Origin: Ferruginibacter sp.
GTDB taxonomy: Bacteria; Bacteroidota; Bacteroidia; Chitinophagales; Chitinophagaceae
Assembly (NCBI GenBank): GCA_018057635.1
Contig: JAGPDJ010000137.1
Coordinates: 1-6,705, forward strand
Length of the DNA stretch: 6,705 bases
Direction: 5' to 3'
The translations under genes and the position numbers were made by a program. Below, piece by piece: positions 1-6,365 of the stretch; the first letter of the stretch is position 1; each line of letters opens with the position of its first letter. A model generated the notes under the pieces. The model was not told where the DNA came from. It made no database searches and saw nothing but the letters and a program-made list of their open reading frames with translations.

Positions 1-290
1 CCTGGTATACTCCCGTGTTGATCTTAAAATATGCTGTAAACTCAAAATGGGCCATTGCAGCAAGAGGTGAATATTATGATGACAGGTATGGTGTAATTAT
101 TGCCAGCGGCACCCCCAATGGATTTAAAACTGCAGGCTATTCACTGAATGTAGATTATGCACCAATAAGTAATGTTGTAATCAGGCTGGAAGCAAGAACA
201 CTAAACAGTAAAGATGATATTTTTTCTACAGGAAACGGGGTTACAAATAATAATACCTTTATAACTTCTTCTATTGCAGTAAGTTTTTAA
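1..290 (+). CDS. C-terminal end of an outer-membrane beta-barrel (porin-like) protein, 5' truncated by the window
   Basis: The reading frame is open from the first bases of the window (codons in phase from position 3), so the GTG at 15 is not a real start and the gene begins upstream. About 95 residues are visible. They alternate polar and hydrophobic/aromatic residues in strand-like segments (for example YSLNVDYAPISNVVIRLEAR) separated by Asn/Gly/Asp-rich turns, and the chain ends in a hydrophobic strand closing on Phe (SSIAVSF), the usual C-terminal signature of outer-membrane barrels. It most resembles the putative porin family (BBP_2/DUF1597-like) that I recall being found in Bacteroidota kdp operons. 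That family assignment is from memory and rests on a fragment. The stop is 2 bp before the KdpD start, so the two are almost certainly cotranscribed and perhaps translationally coupled. A role in letting potassium through the outer membrane is inference from position only. Confidence 0.72.
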   Translation, partial: WYTPVLILKYAVNSKWAIAARGEYYDDRYGVIIASGTPNGFKTAGYSLNVDYAPISNVVIRLEARTLNSKDDIFSTGNGVTNNNTFITSSIAVSF

Positions 291-292
291 TT

Positions 293-1417
293 ATGCCAGA
301 GCAGGAAAAAAATGCAGAACACTTTTTAAACCTGATACGTAAAAGCAGGCGTGGAAAGTTTAAGATTTATATTGGCATGAGTGCCGGTGTGGGTAAAACA
401 TTTCGTATGCTGCAGGAAGCACAAACATTGCTGAGAAACGGTGTTGATATTAAAATAGGTTATATAGAAACCCATGGCCGTAAAGAGACACATGCATTAC
501 TGGAAGGCTTACCCGTAATTCCCAGGAGAAAACTATTTTACAAAGGGAAAGAACTGGAAGAGCTGGATGTACAGGCTGTAATTAACCTGCACCCGGAAGT
601 GGTGATCATTGACGAACTGGCTCATACCAATATTGAAGGCAGCAAAAATGAAAAACGCTGGCAGGATGTAACAGACATCCTGGATGCCGGCATTAATGTA
701 ATAAGCGCAGTAAATATTCAGCATATTGAAAGCCTGTACCAGGATGTAAAAGAAATAACAGGCATTGATGTTGCAGAACGCATTCCCGATAGTGTGCTGC
801 AACAGGCAGATGAAGTAGTGAATATAGATTTAACAGCAGATGAGCTGGTAACCAGGTTAAAAGAGGGTAAAATATATACGGCAGATAAAATAGAACTGGC
901 CCTGCGAAATTTCTTCCAGGGTGAAAAGATATTGCAGTTACGCGAACTGGCATTAAAAGAAGTAGCTTCCCAGGTAGAAAGAAAAATTGAGAATGAACTA
1001 CCCAGAAACGCCCACCTAAGACAAGAACGCTTTCTTGCCTGCATCAGCAGCAATCATGAAATTGCAAAAAAAGTGATTAGGAAAACCGCCAGGCTTGCTT
1101 CATATTACAACAGCAATTGGTATGTATTGTATGTACAAACCACTGCTGAAACAGCAGACAAGATAGCATTGGATAAACAAAGGCATTTAATAAACAACTT
1201 TAAACTGGCAACAGAATTGGGAGCGGAGATCATTAAAGTTAAAAGCAACCAGGTAGCAAAAGCAATCATGGAGCAATGTGATGAAAGGCATATCACCACG
1301 ATATGTATTGGCAAACCGCATTTGAATTTATTTAAAGTAATTATGGCAACGAATGTTTTTAACGAGTTGCTTAAAAAATTATCAACCAATGATATTGACC
1401 TGGTGATATTGAGTTAA
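293..1417 (+). CDS. kdpD: Stand-alone KdpD sensor module (KdpD ATPase domain + Usp domain), no kinase domain
   Basis: This 374-residue cytosolic protein matches only the N-terminal input half of KdpD, the potassium/turgor sensor that controls the KdpFABC K+-uptake ATPase. Residues about 20-230 are the KdpD domain: Walker A GMSAGVGKT at 28-36, GYIETHGRKET at 56-66, Walker B-like VVIIDELAHTN at 103-113, KRWQDV at 121-126, NIQHIESL at 141-148 and ERIPDSVLQQADEV at 162-175. Residues about 245-374 form a universal-stress-protein domain. The nucleotide-binding motifs look intact. E. coli KdpD is about 890 residues and continues into four TM helices, GAF, HisKA and HATPase. All of these are missing here, and the frame ends in a clean TAA with no continuation. 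The kinase follows as a separate gene 41 bp downstream. Short KdpD proteins of similar length are known in cyanobacteria such as Anabaena. The ATG sits 2 bp after the barrel gene and no Shine-Dalgarno is visible. It probably acts by binding the neighbouring kinase, which is inference. Confidence 0.93.
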   Translation: MPEQEKNAEHFLNLIRKSRRGKFKIYIGMSAGVGKTFRMLQEAQTLLRNGVDIKIGYIETHGRKETHALLEGLPVIPRRKLFYKGKELEELDVQAVINLHPEVVIIDELAHTNIEGSKNEKRWQDVTDILDAGINVISAVNIQHIESLYQDVKEITGIDVAERIPDSVLQQADEVVNIDLTADELVTRLKEGKIYTADKIELALRNFFQGEKILQLRELALKEVASQVERKIENELPRNAHLRQERFLACISSNHEIAKKVIRKTARLASYYNSNWYVLYVQTTAETADKIALDKQRHLINNFKLATELGAEIIKVKSNQVAKAIMEQCDERHITTICIGKPHLNLFKVIMATNVFNELLKKLSTNDIDLVILS

Positions 1418-1458
1418 TGTAAAAAAGACTGACTATTATTAATACCAATTTATAAAAA

Positions 1459-3198
1459 GTGAAAATCAAGGCTAAACTTTTAATGGGAATAGGAGCGTTG
1501 TTTGCAATGATTGCATTATTGATCGTTTTAAGCAGCCTGTTCATCAATAAACTTTCGGGTGAAACGAAGAATATTTTAGTTGCCAACTATAATACACTGG
1601 ATTATTCCCGGCAAATGCTTATTGCGCTGAATAATGGAATTGAAAACCCGGAATCAATAAAATTATTCCAGGAAAATCTTAATGGCCAGCAAAATAATAT
1701 TACTGAAGCGGGAGAAAAGGAATTAACAGAAAAACTGGTAAAGAATTTTGAAAAATTAAAACAATCGCCGGCAGAAGCAGTAATGTTAAGAAATGTTCAG
1801 AAAGATATAACTGATATCATGCACCTGAATATGCAGGCGATACAAAGAAAAAGCAGTATTGCACAAAGCACAGCAGACAGTTCTATATTCTGGGTTACGC
1901 TTGTTGGCACCATTTGTTTTCTGATAGCATTTATATTATTGGTGAATCTTCCGGGTAATATTGCAAATCCTGTAAAGGAACTGACAGGCAGTATTAAACA
2001 AATAGCGGCCCAAAACTATTCCCAGCGGGTGCATTTTGAAAAACACAATGAATTTGGAGAACTGGCAACAGCTTTCAACAGCATGGCTCAAAAGCTGGAA
2101 GAGTACAAAGCAGGGAATCTTGAAAAGCTGATGATAGAAAAACGGCGTATAGAAACGCTGATCAATAATATGAAAGATCCGGTTATCGGTTTGAATGAAG
2201 CAAAGCAGATCATTTTTATGAATGACAACGCCTTAAAAATTACCGGATTGCACAAAGAAGACGTTATAGGCAAATCGGTACAGGATATTTCGGTAAGCAA
2301 CGACCTGGTTCGTTTGTTAATACAGGATCTTTTTATACCTGAAAATAAATCCGGGGAAAATAAAAAAGCACCGATAAAGATCTATGCTGATAACAAAGAA
2401 AGTTATTTTGAAAAAGAAATTATTCCAATTAAAATAATTCCAACCGGCGAAAGCGAAGAAAAGCTGATCGGAAATGTCATCCTGCTTCAGAACATCACAC
2501 CATATAAAGAACTTGATTTTGCAAAAACTAATTTCATAGCCACAGTTTCTCATGAATTAAAAACGCCCATTTCATCCATAAAAATGAGCCTGCAGCTTTT
2601 GGAAAATGAGCAGATAGGAAAAACAAATGCTGAACAAAAGAACCTGATTGAAAGTATTAAAGAAGATACAACCAGGCTACTGAAAATAACCGGTGAACTG
2701 CTTAATATGACGCAGGTTGAAAGTGGTAAAATTGAACTGGGAATGATTCCGGTTGAACCGGCTGAAATTCTTGAATATGCCGTTAAAGCAAATAAATCAC
2801 AAGCGGAAGAAAAGAAAATAACATTTCAAATAGCTGTTCCTGAAAAAATTTCAAAAGTGATGGCCGACAGTGAAAAAACAGCCTGGGTATTAACAAACCT
2901 GGTTTCAAATGCAATCCGGTATTCTTACGAAAACTCAGTTATCTGCCTGGATATAGCAGAAACAACAAACAACATTTTATTTTCAGTTACCGACACCGGC
3001 CAGGGAATTGCACCACAATACCGGGATAAAATTTTTGATCGATATTTCCGGGTACCGGGAACTAAAAAAGAGGGAACCGGGTTAGGGCTTTCAATAAGTA
3101 AAGAATTTATTGAAGCCCAGGGCGGCAGTATTACTGTGGAAAGTGATTTTGGAGCCGGAAGTAAATTTACCGTTTCACTTAATAAAGCATCGGTTTAA
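1459..3198 (+). CDS. Membrane sensor histidine kinase (2 TM, HAMP, PAS, HisKA, HATPase), likely kinase half of split KdpD
   Basis: The 579-residue protein has TM1 at about 8-28, a mostly helical predicted periplasmic region at about 29-141, TM2 at about 143-164, HAMP at about 165-216 (NPVKEL near 170-175, EFGELATAFN at 198-207), and PAS at about 228-345. HisKA carries the phospho-acceptor His365 in SHELKTP. The HATPase domain has its N box around Asn480/Asn484, DTGQGI at 512-517, FDRYFRV at 526-532 and GTGLGLSI at 539-546. All catalytic motifs are intact, so it should autophosphorylate. The start is GTG at 1459: the next in-frame ATG (Met9) would remove the positively charged leader before TM1. 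It lies 41 bp after kdpD on the same strand with no terminator between them, which suggests it supplies the output domains that kdpD lacks. No response regulator follows on this strand; the partner must be upstream or elsewhere. The link to potassium control is inferred from context, since HAMP-PAS kinases of this build serve many pathways. Confidence 0.9.
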   Translation: MKIKAKLLMGIGALFAMIALLIVLSSLFINKLSGETKNILVANYNTLDYSRQMLIALNNGIENPESIKLFQENLNGQQNNITEAGEKELTEKLVKNFEKLKQSPAEAVMLRNVQKDITDIMHLNMQAIQRKSSIAQSTADSSIFWVTLVGTICFLIAFILLVNLPGNIANPVKELTGSIKQIAAQNYSQRVHFEKHNEFGELATAFNSMAQKLEEYKAGNLEKLMIEKRRIETLINNMKDPVIGLNEAKQIIFMNDNALKITGLHKEDVIGKSVQDISVSNDLVRLLIQDLFIPENKSGENKKAPIKIYADNKESYFEKEIIPIKIIPTGESEEKLIGNVILLQNITPYKELDFAKTNFIATVSHELKTPISSIKMSLQLLENEQIGKTNAEQKNLIESIKEDTTRLLKITGELLNMTQVESGKIELGMIPVEPAEILEYAVKANKSQAEEKKITFQIAVPEKISKVMADSEKTAWVLTNLVSNAIRYSYENSVICLDIAETTNNILFSVTDTGQGIAPQYRDKIFDRYFRVPGTKKEGTGLGLSISKEFIEAQGGSITVESDFGAGSKFTVSLNKASV

Positions 3199-3252
3199 CA
3201 AAGAACAAGGTTTTTATAAAAGAAAGAGAACTAACCAATACAGCAGGCGGTA

Positions 3253-4017
3253 TTAAGATTCAGCCCATGATTTAAAATCAGAAATTTTTTCGCGGCTGAT
3301 GATGATGTCTTCTGTGGTATTAATTCCTTTTAGCAAAACTTTTAACCTGTTATTGTGGTAAGGTTTTACCTGTTCAATCATATCTGCATGAACAATGAAC
3401 TTCCTGTTTAACCTGAAAAAATGTTTGGGGTTTAACATAATATCCAGTTTTTCTATGGTATAGTTTATAACAAAACGATTGCCTTCGCGGTCAATCAGGA
3501 AAACAATTTTATTGTCAGCAGCAAAATAAGCCACTTCATTTTCCTGGATAAAAAACATGCGTTGTCCAACTTTTGCAAGGAACCTTGATTTGTAACTGGA
3601 TGCTGCAAATCCGTCTTTGAATGATTCCAGTAAATGACTGTAATCCTGTGGCATAAAAGAACTGGAAAGTGATTTGTATTTATTGAGGGCTTTTGCAATA
3701 GCTACTTCTGATATGGGTTTTAACAAATAATCAATACTCAGGTGTTGAAATGCATCAATGGCATAATTATCATACGCGGTTGTAAATATGATTGGTTTCT
3801 GAAGCTTTGTTTTTTTTAAAATGTCAAAACTATGCCCGTCCGATAAGTGTATGTCCATTAACAACAGGTCAGGGTGCGTTTTTTTATTCAGCCATTCAAC
3901 CGTTTCTTCTACGCTTTCCAGGCAACCCAATATTTCTATGGATGGATCGTATTGTTTTACCAGCAGTTGTAATTTTTCTGCAGCCAGGCTTTCGTCTTCA
4001 ATAATCAGTATTTTCAT
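3253..4017 (-). CDS. LytTR-family response regulator
   Basis: This is a 254-residue two-component response regulator. The receiver domain spans about 1-118, with acidic residues Glu7/Asp8, phospho-acceptor Asp55 in LLLMDIH, Thr79/Thr80 in IIFTTAYD and Lys100 in DYLLKP, a complete phosphorylation site. The C-terminal LytTR DNA-binding domain spans about 145-250 (FLAKVGQRMFFIQENEVAYF, then FFRLNRKFIVHADMI at about 200-214). The length and layout are those of the LytR/AlgR/AgrA class, which binds DNA through a beta-rich LytTR fold. The ATG at 4017 lies 5 bp after the stop of the LytS-type kinase gene, so the two form a cotranscribed pair and this protein is its expected phosphotransfer partner. 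No Shine-Dalgarno is visible. The target genes cannot be read from the sequence; the neighbouring fasciclin gene is one candidate. Its 3' end converges on the kdp-type kinase gene with 54 bp between the stops. Confidence 0.94.
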   Translation of the reverse strand: MKILIIEDESLAAEKLQLLVKQYDPSIEILGCLESVEETVEWLNKKTHPDLLLMDIHLSDGHSFDILKKTKLQKPIIFTTAYDNYAIDAFQHLSIDYLLKPISEVAIAKALNKYKSLSSSFMPQDYSHLLESFKDGFAASSYKSRFLAKVGQRMFFIQENEVAYFAADNKIVFLIDREGNRFVINYTIEKLDIMLNPKHFFRLNRKFIVHADMIEQVKPYHNNRLKVLLKGINTTEDIIISREKISDFKSWAES

Positions 4018-4022
4018 AATGA

Positions 4023-5099
4023 TTAGTTTAAAGTTATTAACGGAAGTGTTACAGTAAAAGTTTCTGTTGATTGCTCAATGATTACTTCCCTGCCGCTTAC
4101 GAGCAGGTATCTTTTAATAATATTCTTCAGGCCAATGCCTGTTGAGATTTCATCGGGCGTTCTGGCCTGGAGGTTATTGGTAACCACAATTGTATTGTTT
4201 CCATTTGCGTGCACATCAATATGAAGTGGCCTGTTACGGCTTATTACATTATGCTTTACAGCATTTTCTATCAACATCTGCATAGAAGCCGGAATTACAT
4301 AATACCTGTGATAGTTTTCAGGGATATGCATGTTAATCACAAGCCCTTCCGGAAAACGTTTTTGCAACAGGAAAATATAAGGTTTTGTGTGTTCTATTTC
4401 TGTTTCAATATCTACCAGTTCTTTTTCGTGGTTGTTTAAAATGTACCGGTAAACTTTTGAGAATTCTTCTATAAACCGGTTGGCTTCATTGTTGTTTTTC
4501 ATAACAAGGGCCGAAAGTACATTCAGGTTATTGAAAAGAAAATGCGGGTTAACCTGGCTTTTTACCAGTTGCAATTCTGCCTGTGCTGTTATTATTTTCA
4601 GTTCTTCTGCTTCCATCCAGGTATTTTTATATTCTTTGAAATAGAAAAAGATGGCGTTGATCAGGTGAAAAAGCAGGTTAGCCAGCCAGGCGTAAATGAG
4701 GTTTAATTTTAGTGGTATGATGGTTTCGGTTAAGGTATGATCGTGTAAGATCATACTCACCGGAAAAATTATCATTAAGGCTATCAGGGTTGTGGCCAGG
4801 CAACCGCAAATGAAAAACGTTACCAGCGCCTTTATTTTGTTTTTTTGATTAGAAAGGTATTTAGTTAATGTTTTCTGGATCAGCCTGTTAGATTCCCATA
4901 CGGCTAATGTAATGGCAGTAATAGTACCCAATGCATAATACCATTCAATATCCAGCTTAAAATAAAAGTATACATCACATAAAACAGTGTTTATGTAAGT
5001 ATATAACGAAAGTGCTAGTATGAATAAATACCTGTATCGGTGGCTGAACATGGTTATTACATTAAAATGCATCAACGGTTTTACAAGAATTTTGTTCAC
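4023..5099 (-). CDS. LytS/YehU-type membrane histidine kinase
   Basis: The frame gives 358 residues from a GTG at 5099. Four hydrophobic helices lie at about 24-45, 54-71, 91-118 and 134-154, followed by a linker helix and the His_kinase domain with His186 in QVNPHFLFNNLN (182-193). The ATP-binding part has LIENAVKHN (276-284, Asn279) and a glycine box GIGLKNI (321-327). The DxG motif is replaced by VVTNNL (305-310), which is usual for this family in Bacteroidota. It should phosphorylate the LytTR regulator encoded 5 bp downstream. The ligand is unknown; the membrane part is short and has no recognisable sensor fold. The start is doubtful: the GTG lies inside a 13-bp inverted repeat. In-frame ATG codons at 5072 (Met10, in the second arm) and at 5051 (Met17, beyond the hairpin and just before TM1) are reasonable alternatives, giving 349 or 342 residues. 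I favour 5051 slightly, as inference. Confidence 0.92.
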   Translation of the reverse strand: MNKILVKPLMHFNVITMFSHRYRYLFILALSLYTYINTVLCDVYFYFKLDIEWYYALGTITAITLAVWESNRLIQKTLTKYLSNQKNKIKALVTFFICGCLATTLIALMIIFPVSMILHDHTLTETIIPLKLNLIYAWLANLLFHLINAIFFYFKEYKNTWMEAEELKIITAQAELQLVKSQVNPHFLFNNLNVLSALVMKNNNEANRFIEEFSKVYRYILNNHEKELVDIETEIEHTKPYIFLLQKRFPEGLVINMHIPENYHRYYVIPASMQMLIENAVKHNVISRNRPLHIDVHANGNNTIVVTNNLQARTPDEISTGIGLKNIIKRYLLVSGREVIIEQSTETFTVTLPLITLN

Positions 5100-5110
5100 C
5101 GTTGATGCAT
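5067..5110 (-). repeat. 13-bp perfect inverted repeat (hairpin) across the 5' end of the LytS-type kinase gene
   Basis: ATGCATCAACGGT at 5067-5079 is the exact reverse complement of ACCGTTGATGCAT at 5098-5110, with an 18-nt spacer. In the minus-strand transcript it begins 20 nt after the fasciclin stop codon and includes the annotated GTG start of the kinase in its first arm. The stem is followed on that strand by TTTAATG, a poor U-tract. It could be a weak terminator or attenuator of the fasciclin gene, a translation-limiting structure for the kinase, or a dispersed palindromic repeat. The pairing is directly seen; the function is open. Confidence 0.8.
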
Positions 5111-5130
5111 ATTTATGGTTTAAAATAGAA

Positions 5131-6102
5131 TTATTGAGGCAATAGTACCCTGTCTATTACATGTACGGTTCCATTGGTAGCAACAATATCTGTAGCGGTT
5201 ATGTTAGAAGCATTTGAACCATTTGATAAACCTGTAACTCTTGCCGGCGGCAATGTGATCTTAACGGTTTGGGCCCCACCCAAAGCAGTTACTGGTGTGC
5301 TGTTGTTTACGAGGTCGCAGGAGAAAACCCTGGCCGGTATAACATGGTAGAATAATATTTTTTTAATGGTTGCAGGATCTGCAGCATTGATAGCTGCCGC
5401 ATCAGGAAATCCTGCTGCAATGAAAGCTGCATCTGTAGGTGCAAATACGGTGAACGGACCAGCACTGGTGAGTGCATTGCTTACTTCATTTGCAGGAGTT
5501 CCGGCATCAGCACGAAGCACAGCAGCTACGAGCAAACTAAATCCCGGCGTTGCAATTGCTGTTTCCCGGATATTTCCAACCGGTGGTAATAATACCTTGC
5601 TTACTGCATGAATTACACCGTTTGATGTACTTACATCAGCAGTTACAACACTTACCCCGTTGATGAATACCCCGGCAGCGGTTTTAGTAGCATATAACTT
5701 ATTGGTATTAAGTGTGGTCTTTTCAATATTAGCAGTGGTGATGGCACTAGCCGGGATCCTTTCTGCCAGCACATGGTATTGTAATACGGATTTTAATTTA
5801 GCAATATCAGCAGGACTGGTGAGTGCATTGATGCTTGCTTCGGAATATCCAATTGCAGTGAAAGCACTGTTTACCGGTGCAAAAACAGTCAGGTTTGGCG
5901 TGTTTGCCAGTGCATCTGTGAGCCCGGTTTTTACAACGGCAGCAACCAAAATGCTGAAATTTGGATCTGACTGGGCAGTTTCTACTACATTCTTAGCTGC
6001 AGGTGTAGGATCATCATCTTTATCGCATGATGTGAATACGGTTGTTAACAAACCGAATGATAGGAGCAGCATCAGGCTGCGGAAGTTGAATATCTTTTTC
6101 AT
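5131..6102 (-). CDS. Surface lipoprotein with two fasciclin (FAS1) domains
   Basis: This 323-residue protein starts with a lipoprotein signal peptide: basic MKKIFNFR, a hydrophobic core at about 10-22 and lipobox FTSC with the acylated Cys26. The sequence after it, DKDDD, fits the Lys-acidic export signal that sends Bacteroidota lipoproteins to the cell surface. Two FAS1 repeats follow. The first, about 37-173, has LTVFAPVNSAF (71-81), LQYHVL (107-112) and GVIHAVSKVLLPP (162-174). The second, about 178-323, has FTVFAPTDAAF (217-227), LFYHVIP (250-256) and GTVHVIDRVLLPQ (311-323), where the protein ends. FAS1 domains generally mediate adhesion to proteins or matrix, and no enzymatic motif is expected. 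The ATG at 6102 has no Shine-Dalgarno but an A-rich leader. No TTTG / TAnnTTTG Bacteroidota promoter is evident in the upstream gap. It precedes the LytS/LytTR genes on the same strand with a 31-bp gap to the kinase GTG, so readthrough into them is possible. The specific ligand is not predictable. Confidence 0.94.
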   Translation of the reverse strand: MKKIFNFRSLMLLLSFGLLTTVFTSCDKDDDPTPAAKNVVETAQSDPNFSILVAAVVKTGLTDALANTPNLTVFAPVNSAFTAIGYSEASINALTSPADIAKLKSVLQYHVLAERIPASAITTANIEKTTLNTNKLYATKTAAGVFINGVSVVTADVSTSNGVIHAVSKVLLPPVGNIRETAIATPGFSLLVAAVLRADAGTPANEVSNALTSAGPFTVFAPTDAAFIAAGFPDAAAINAADPATIKKILFYHVIPARVFSCDLVNNSTPVTALGGAQTVKITLPPARVTGLSNGSNASNITATDIVATNGTVHVIDRVLLPQ

Positions 6103-6268
6103 GATTTATGTTTTGTGTATGATATAAACAATCGGCCATTCCTTTTGTCTGCAGCATCAGGACGAACCGGCATAAACGCAGCGTGAAATGTGTTATTTTA
6201 AGTATGAATTAATGAAGTGGCTGGGTATAAATGTCTAAAAAAGCAAGCTTTGATTATTTTGAAGGCAT

Positions 6269-6313
6269 AAAAATGCCACAGATAAATAATTACTTATTAA
6301 TATATCTGTGGCA
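6269..6313 (-). terminator. Intrinsic terminator after cysS
   Basis: On the minus strand TGCCACAGATA (6313-6303) pairs perfectly with TATCTGTGGCA (6284-6274), an 11-bp stem that can be extended by a few A-T pairs in the AT-rich 18-nt loop. It is followed immediately by TTTTT (6273-6269). It lies 52 bp downstream of the cysS stop in the transcribed direction, which is the expected layout for Rho-independent termination. It would separate cysS from the fasciclin gene. Confidence 0.8.
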
Positions 6314-6324
6314 GGCATTGCTCC

Positions 6325-6341
6325 TTAAAACCGGGTTTTAA
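6325..6341. repeat. 17-bp near-perfect palindrome just downstream of cysS
   Basis: TTAAAACCGGGTTTTAA forms a 7-bp stem with a 3-nt loop, 24 bp past the cysS stop. It is mostly A-T paired, and on the cysS strand it is not followed by a run of T, so it is unlikely to terminate transcription by itself. It may be a chance palindrome or a minor 3'-end structure. Confidence 0.35.
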
Positions 6342-6365
6342 AAAGCACTTATATAAATGGATACT

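Noticed and set aside
533..1389. Several minus-strand reading frames of about 86-111 codons across kdpD
   Set aside because: They lie entirely within the KdpD coding region, which has all family motifs. They overlap each other in different frames and have Cys/Phe/Leu-rich low-information translations.
3237..3254. Short stem AATAC...GTATT between the two convergent genes as a terminator
   Set aside because: Only 5 A-T-rich pairs with an 8-nt loop, overlapping the regulator stop codon, and no T-run follows on either strand. No convincing terminator is seen in this 54-bp gap.
3253..5099. The LytS/LytTR pair as the output system of the split KdpD
   Set aside because: It is on the opposite strand, converges on the kdp genes, and forms its own complete kinase-regulator pair with 5-bp spacing. 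Nothing in the sequence ties it to KdpD.
5366..6127. Two long plus-strand reading frames (81 and 155 codons) opposite the fasciclin gene
   Set aside because: They are antisense to a well-supported two-domain FAS1 lipoprotein. Their Ala/Val-rich composition follows from the complement of its codons, and they show no family motifs.
6103..6365. Bacteroidota-type promoter (TTTG ... TAnnTTTG) for the fasciclin gene
   Set aside because: No TTTG was found on the minus strand of this gap, so neither consensus box can be placed; the promoter position is left open.
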